A stretch of DNA of 36,095 bases, taken from positions 1 to 36,095 of the forward strand of contig JAILFN010000002.1 in NCBI GenBank assembly GCA_024697545.1, written 5' to 3'. Under the pieces are notes generated by a model. It was not told where the DNA came from. It saw only the letters and a program-made list of their open reading frames with translations, and ran no database searches. This stretch comes from Ruminococcus sp. GTDB lineage: Bacteria; Bacillota; Clostridia; Oscillospirales; Ruminococcaceae. The position numbers and the translations under genes are program-made. Position 1 is the first letter of the stretch. Each line of letters opens with the position of its first letter. Shown piece by piece: positions 32,628 through 36,095 of the stretch.

Positions 32628-35255
32628 ATGGCAAAGAAGTATTGTTATCTGTTCAAAGAAGGTAACGCAACTATGAGAGAGCTTCTCGGCGGTAAGGGTG
32701 CTAACCTGGCAGAAATGACCAACATCGGTCTTCCTGTTCCTCAGGGTTTCACCATCACCACTGAGGCTTGCACCCAGTACTATGAGGACGGCGGTATCAG
32801 CGATGAGATCCTCGCTGAGATCAATGAGTACATCGTAAAGATGGAAGAGATCACCGGCAAGAAGTTCGGCGATAAGGACAACCCGCTGCTCGTTTCTGTA
32901 CGTTCGGGCGCACGCGCTTCCATGCCCGGTATGATGGACACTATCCTTAACCTCGGTCTGAATGAGACTGTTGTTGAGACTCTTGCAGAGAAGTCCGGCA
33001 ATGCAAGATGGGCATATGACTGCTACAGAAGATTTATCCAGATGTATTCCGACGTTGTTATGGAAGTCGGCAAGAAGTACTTTGAAGAGCTCATCGACAA
33101 GATGAAGGCTGACAGAGGCGTTAAGCAGGACGTTGAGCTGAACGCAGACGACCTCAAGGAGCTCGCAGAGCAGTTCAAGGCTGAGTATAAGGCTAAGATC
33201 GGTTCCGATTTCCCGAGCGATCCTAAGGAGCAGCTCGTTGGCGCTATCAAGGCTGTATTCCGTTCCTGGGATAACCCCAGAGCTAACGTTTACAGACGTG
33301 ATAACGATATCCCCTTCAGCTGGGGTACTGCTGTTAACGTACAGGCAATGGCATTCGGTAACATGGGTGACGACTGCGGTACAGGCGTTGCATTTACCCG
33401 TGACCCCGCTACCGGTGAGAAGAAGCTCATGGGTGAGTTCCTGAAGAACGCTCAGGGCGAGGACGTTGTTGCTGGTGTTCGTACTCCTATGCCTATCGCT
33501 CAGATGGAAGAGGAATTCCCGGATGCTTACAAGGATTTCGTAAAGGTTTGCGATATCCTTGAGAGCCACTATCATGATATGCAGGATATGGAGTTCACCG
33601 TTGAGAACGAGAAGCTCTATATGCTTCAGTGCCGTAACGGTAAGAGAACTGCACAGGCTGCACTCAAGATCGCTTGCGACCTCGTTGATGAGGGCATGAA
33701 GACTGAGGCTGAGGCTGTTGCAATGATCGACCCCAGAAACCTCGACACTCTGCTCCATCCCCAGTTCGATACCGCTGCACTGAAGGCTGCACAGGCTATC
33801 GGCAAGGGCCTTGGCGCTTCCCCCGGTGCTGCTTGCGGTAAGATCGTATTCACCGCTGACGACGCTGTTGAGTGGGCTGCTAAGGGTGAGAAGGTAGTTC
33901 TCGTTCGTCTCGAGACTTCTCCTGAGGACATCACCGGTATGAAGAGCGCTCAGGGTATCCTGACCGTTCGCGGCGGTATGACCTCTCACGCTGCTGTTGT
34001 TGCTCGTGGTATGGGTACCTGCTGTGTATCCGGCTGCGGCGATATCAACATGGACGAAGCTAACAAGAAGTTCACTCTGGCCGGCAAGGAATTCCACGAG
34101 GGTGACTACATCTCCATCGACGGTTCTACCGGTAACATCTATGACGGCATCATCGCTACCGTTGACGCTAAGATCGCCGGTGAGTTCGGCCGCATCATGG
34201 CTTGGGCTGACAAGTACAGAAAGCTCAAGGTAAGAACTAACGCTGATACTCCTGCTGACGCTAAGAAGGCTAGAGAGCTGGGCGCTGAGGGTATCGGTCT
34301 TTGCAGAACCGAGCATATGTTCTTTGAGGCTGACAGAATCGCAGCATTCAGAGAGATGATCTGCGCTGATACCGTTGAAGAGAGAGAGGCTGCTCTCGCT
34401 AAGATCGAGCCTATGCAGCAGGGCGACTTTGAGGCTCTGTACGAGGCTCTCGAGGGCAATCCTGTAACCATCAGATTCCTCGATCCCCCCCTGCACGAGT
34501 TCGTTCCCACTGAGGAAGCTGACATCAAGGCACTTGCTGACGCACAGGGCAAGACCGTTGAGGACATCAAGTCCATCATCGCTTCCCTCCACGAGTTCAA
34601 CCCCATGATGGGTCACCGTGGCTGCCGTCTGACCGTAACTTACCCCGAGATCGCTAAGATGCAGACAAGCGCTGTTATCAAGGCTGCTATCAACGTTAAG
34701 AAGGCTCATCCCGACTGGAACGTTAAGCCCGAGATCATGATCCCGCTGGTTGGCGAGGTCAAGGAGTTCAAGTTCGTTAAGAAGATCGTTGTTGAGACTG
34801 CTGACGCTATCATCGCTGCTGCCGGTTCCGACCTGACCTACGAAGTAGGTACCATGATCGAGATCCCGAGAGCTGCTCTGACCGCTGACGAGATCGCTGC
34901 TGAGGCTGACTTCTTCTGCTTCGGTACCAACGACCTGACTCAGATGACCTTTGGCTTCTCCAGAGACGACGCAGGCAAGTTCCTCGGCGCTTACTATGAC
35001 GCTAAGATCTACGAGAACGATCCCTTCGCTAAGCTCGACACCACCGGTGTTGGCAAGCTGATGAAGATGGCTATCGAGCTCGGCAAGCCCGTAAACGGCA
35101 AGCTCCACTGCGGTATCTGCGGTGAGCACGGCGGCGATCCCACATCTGTTGAGTTCTGCCACCAGATCGGCCTGGACTATGTTTCCTGCTCGCCCTTCCG
35201 CGTGCCGATCGCAAGACTGGCTGCTGCTCAGGCTGCTATCGCAGAGTCCAAGTAA
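32628..35255 (+). CDS. ppdK: Pyruvate, phosphate dikinase
   Basis: PPDK interconverts pyruvate, ATP and phosphate with phosphoenolpyruvate, AMP and PPi, and in cellulolytic clostridia usually works in PPi-linked glycolysis. The 875-residue product begins KKYCYLFKEGNATMRELLGG, then GGKGANLAEM; the nucleotide-binding domain has RSGARASMPGMMDTILNLGL. The phosphohistidine domain has GGMTSHAAVVARGMG, with catalytic His454, and the C-terminal PEP/pyruvate barrel has GHRGCRL, FGTNDLTQMTFGFSRDDAG and the CGICGEHGGDP motif. GGAGG lies 9 bases before the ATG at 32628. Codon choice differs from its neighbours: Ala is mostly GCT and Val mostly GTT, which suggests very high expression. Product and start are secure. 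Confidence 0.97.
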   Translation: MAKKYCYLFKEGNATMRELLGGKGANLAEMTNIGLPVPQGFTITTEACTQYYEDGGISDEILAEINEYIVKMEEITGKKFGDKDNPLLVSVRSGARASMPGMMDTILNLGLNETVVETLAEKSGNARWAYDCYRRFIQMYSDVVMEVGKKYFEELIDKMKADRGVKQDVELNADDLKELAEQFKAEYKAKIGSDFPSDPKEQLVGAIKAVFRSWDNPRANVYRRDNDIPFSWGTAVNVQAMAFGNMGDDCGTGVAFTRDPATGEKKLMGEFLKNAQGEDVVAGVRTPMPIAQMEEEFPDAYKDFVKVCDILESHYHDMQDMEFTVENEKLYMLQCRNGKRTAQAALKIACDLVDEGMKTEAEAVAMIDPRNLDTLLHPQFDTAALKAAQAIGKGLGASPGAACGKIVFTADDAVEWAAKGEKVVLVRLETSPEDITGMKSAQGILTVRGGMTSHAAVVARGMGTCCVSGCGDINMDEANKKFTLAGKEFHEGDYISIDGSTGNIYDGIIATVDAKIAGEFGRIMAWADKYRKLKVRTNADTPADAKKARELGAEGIGLCRTEHMFFEADRIAAFREMICADTVEEREAALAKIEPMQQGDFEALYEALEGNPVTIRFLDPPLHEFVPTEEADIKALADAQGKTVEDIKSIIASLHEFNPMMGHRGCRLTVTYPEIAKMQTSAVIKAAINVKKAHPDWNVKPEIMIPLVGEVKEFKFVKKIVVETADAIIAAAGSDLTYEVGTMIEIPRAALTADEIAAEADFFCFGTNDLTQMTFGFSRDDAGKFLGAYYDAKIYENDPFAKLDTTGVGKLMKMAIELGKPVNGKLHCGICGEHGGDPTSVEFCHQIGLDYVSCSPFRVPIARLAAAQAAIAESK

Positions 35256-35257
35256 TT

Positions 35258-35383
35258 CACGGCTATCTCAAAATCGGCGATTATACGCTGTTTCAGGGCG
35301 ATGCAGAGATGTATTTCAAAGCAAAGTCCGAGAAGCGTGAATTCCATAATTGGCGTGACATACACGTTAATGTTTATGCCTGA
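35258..35383 (+). pseudogene. 3' remnant of an unidentified gene
   Basis: Two bases after the ppdK stop, a frame without a start codon codes for about 41 residues reading GYLKIGDYTLFQGDAEMYFK, then SEKREFHNWRDIHVNVYA, and ends in TGA. The residue mix looks like the end of a real protein. A terminator follows immediately, as at the end of a genuine gene. The most likely explanation is that a deletion or rearrangement fused ppdK to the tail of another gene. I do not recognise the family. The rest of the 35256-35569 gap holds the terminator and the IS promoter. Confidence 0.5.
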
Positions 35384-35394
35384 ATAAAAGAATG

Positions 35395-35428
35395 AGCTCT
35401 CACAGTTTTGTACTGTGAGAGCTTTTTT
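35395..35428 (+). terminator. Strong terminator after ppdK and the remnant
   Basis: AGCTCTCACAG (35395-35405) pairs perfectly with CTGTGAGAGCT (35413-35423), followed by T5-6. It may now serve ppdK. Confidence 0.93.
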
Positions 35429-35508
35429 GTGTCATATTATAATGCGAGCAAGGTTTTCTGAATGATTATTCACTGAAAAGATTTTGAAGTGTTATACTGA
35501 AAGAGCAG

Positions 35509-35537
35509 TCGACAAACACCCAAAAATCTGGTAGAAT
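35509..35537 (+). promoter_or_regulatory. Promoter of the IS3-family element
   Basis: TCGACA (35509-35514), a 17-base spacer and TAGAAT (35532-35537), 32 bases before orfA. GGAAAGGG (about 35552-35559) is the ribosome-binding site. Confidence 0.65.
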
Positions 35538-35569
35538 ATAAATAACAAAACCGGAAAGGGAAAACGACT

Positions 35570-35845
35570 ATGAAGTACTGTAAAGAATTCAAAGAAGAAG
35601 CATTAAAGCTATCGGACGAGATCGGACTGAAAAAGGCTGCTCAGCAGCTAGGTATCCAGTATTACACACTCTCAGACTGGCGAAGCAAGCGAAACGCAGC
35701 TGCCAAGGCTAAGAAATATCAGATGACCGATGAAGAGCTTAAGCAGCGTAATCTTGAACTTGAACGTGAAAATGCCGAGCTTCGCAAAGCGAATGATATA
35801 CTCAAGGACGCACTCGGTTTTTTCGCAAAAGACCGGAAGAAGTAA
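35570..35845 (+). CDS. IS3-family transposase OrfA
   Basis: The 91-residue protein has an N-terminal helix-turn-helix that binds the element's ends (CKEFKEEALKLSDEIGLKKA then QLGIQYYTLSDWR) and a C-terminal leucine-zipper-like coiled coil (DEELKQRNLELERENAELRK), the standard OrfA layout. It ends ALGFFAKDRKK. The heptamer T-TTT-TTC at 35818-35824 lies in the right frame to allow a -1 slip into orfB, giving the OrfAB fusion transposase. OrfA alone usually regulates transposition. Confidence 0.9.
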   Translation: MKYCKEFKEEALKLSDEIGLKKAAQQLGIQYYTLSDWRSKRNAAAKAKKYQMTDEELKQRNLELERENAELRKANDILKDALGFFAKDRKK

Positions 35846-36095
35846 AGACGAGCGAACGTCACCTGTTCGTCAATGAATTCCGCAGCAAGTATGGAGCGAA
35901 AGCAATATGCAGATTTCTGAAAATCAGCGAATCAGGCTATTATCGTTGGCTCAAAAATCAGGGCAAGCCCGGTGCAAGGCAGCTTCTTCTGGTCAAAATA
36001 CAGGGAATTCTTTCAGAGCATCCTGACAATAAGAATTACGGCGTCAGAAGGATGCAGGCAGCTCTTGCCCAAAAAGGCACTCATGTCAGCCTCAG
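35818..36095 (+). CDS. IS3-family transposase OrfB, N-terminal part
   Basis: In the -1 frame relative to orfA, open from 35797 to the window end, the translation includes SERHLFVNEFRSKYGAKAIC, FLKISESGYYRW and HPDNKNYGVRRMQAAL, matching the N-terminal HTH_21 region of IS3 OrfB. The DDE catalytic core lies beyond the window. No independent ATG with a ribosome-binding site is seen, so synthesis probably depends on the frameshift at 35818-35824. Whether the element is intact cannot be judged. Confidence 0.85.

Larger units (their letters stand above)
35487..36095 (+). mobile_element. IS3-family insertion sequence, left part (cut by window edge)
   Basis: The element contains orfA and the first part of orfB in the overlapping -1 arrangement typical of the IS3 family. 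The exact left end is not fixed: it must lie between the terminator ending at 35428 and the promoter at 35509, with a TG-starting end such as that near 35488 possible. The right end and inverted repeat lie outside the window. It has inserted downstream of ppdK beside a gene remnant. Confidence 0.75.

Noticed and set aside
32573-32660. Upstream open frame starting ATGCGTCAG in the ppdK leader
   Set aside because: It has no ribosome-binding site, runs out of frame into ppdK, and shows no coding character.
32622-35162. 846-codon open frame antisense to ppdK
   Set aside because: It mirrors the whole of ppdK, has a low-complexity Ser/Leu/Val composition, and reflects the strong codon bias of ppdK rather than a gene.

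Overview
The window looks like chromosome from a cellulolytic Gram-positive gut or rumen clostridium, most likely a Ruminococcus or close relative (Oscillospiraceae). The signs are a membrane-anchored family 5 cellulase with a carbohydrate-binding module and a poly-Asn linker, pyruvate phosphate dikinase, acetate kinase, a leucine T-box ahead of leuA, the Firmicute nusA-ylxR-ylxQ-infB gene order, and vegetative promoters close to the sigma-A consensus, mostly with 17-base spacers. This assignment is inferred from gene content; no sequence search was run.

Layout. 1-5100: the start of a Ser/Thr kinase gene coupled to a zinc-ribbon/BspA-LRR gene (minus strand), then a Spo0A-like DNA-binding protein with a degenerate receiver (plus), then a minus-strand pair coding for a sugar-binding lipoprotein and a membrane diguanylate cyclase. 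5170-7710: ackA and tmcAL, divergent, both using acetate. 7720-10240: tRNA-Gly, a T-box leader and leuA, then tRNA-Trp on the minus strand. 10500-19550: a long translation and RNA-metabolism operon, rimP-nusA-ylxR-ylxQ-infB-rbfA-nrnA-truB-ribF, ending in an unknown membrane protein; a compact array of hairpins separates infB from rbfA. 19650-24600: a Gld-like ABC system (ATPase, permease, GldG-like protein, DUF4340 protein). 24700-28660: a small conserved-looking protein, a cysteine-cluster protein, a lipoprotein and the cellulase. 28690-32430: a cytoplasmic LacI-type-sensor diguanylate cyclase, a DUF3137 membrane protein and a GNAT acetyltransferase. 32500-36095: ppdK, a gene remnant, a strong terminator and the left part of an IS3-family element cut by the window edge.

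The genes suggest a carbohydrate-focused fermenter. The cellulase releases sugars at the cell surface, PPDK and acetate kinase handle PPi/ATP economy and acetate formation, and two separate c-di-GMP synthases carry or accompany sugar-binding-protein folds, one outside and one inside the membrane. No single classical novel system such as a defence island or biosynthetic cluster is visible. The points most worth a second look are the binding-protein/diguanylate-cyclase module, the LacI-GGDEF protein beside the cellulase, the pseudo-receiver Spo0A-like regulator, and arrays of perfect short hairpins with 3-base loops in several intergenic regions.
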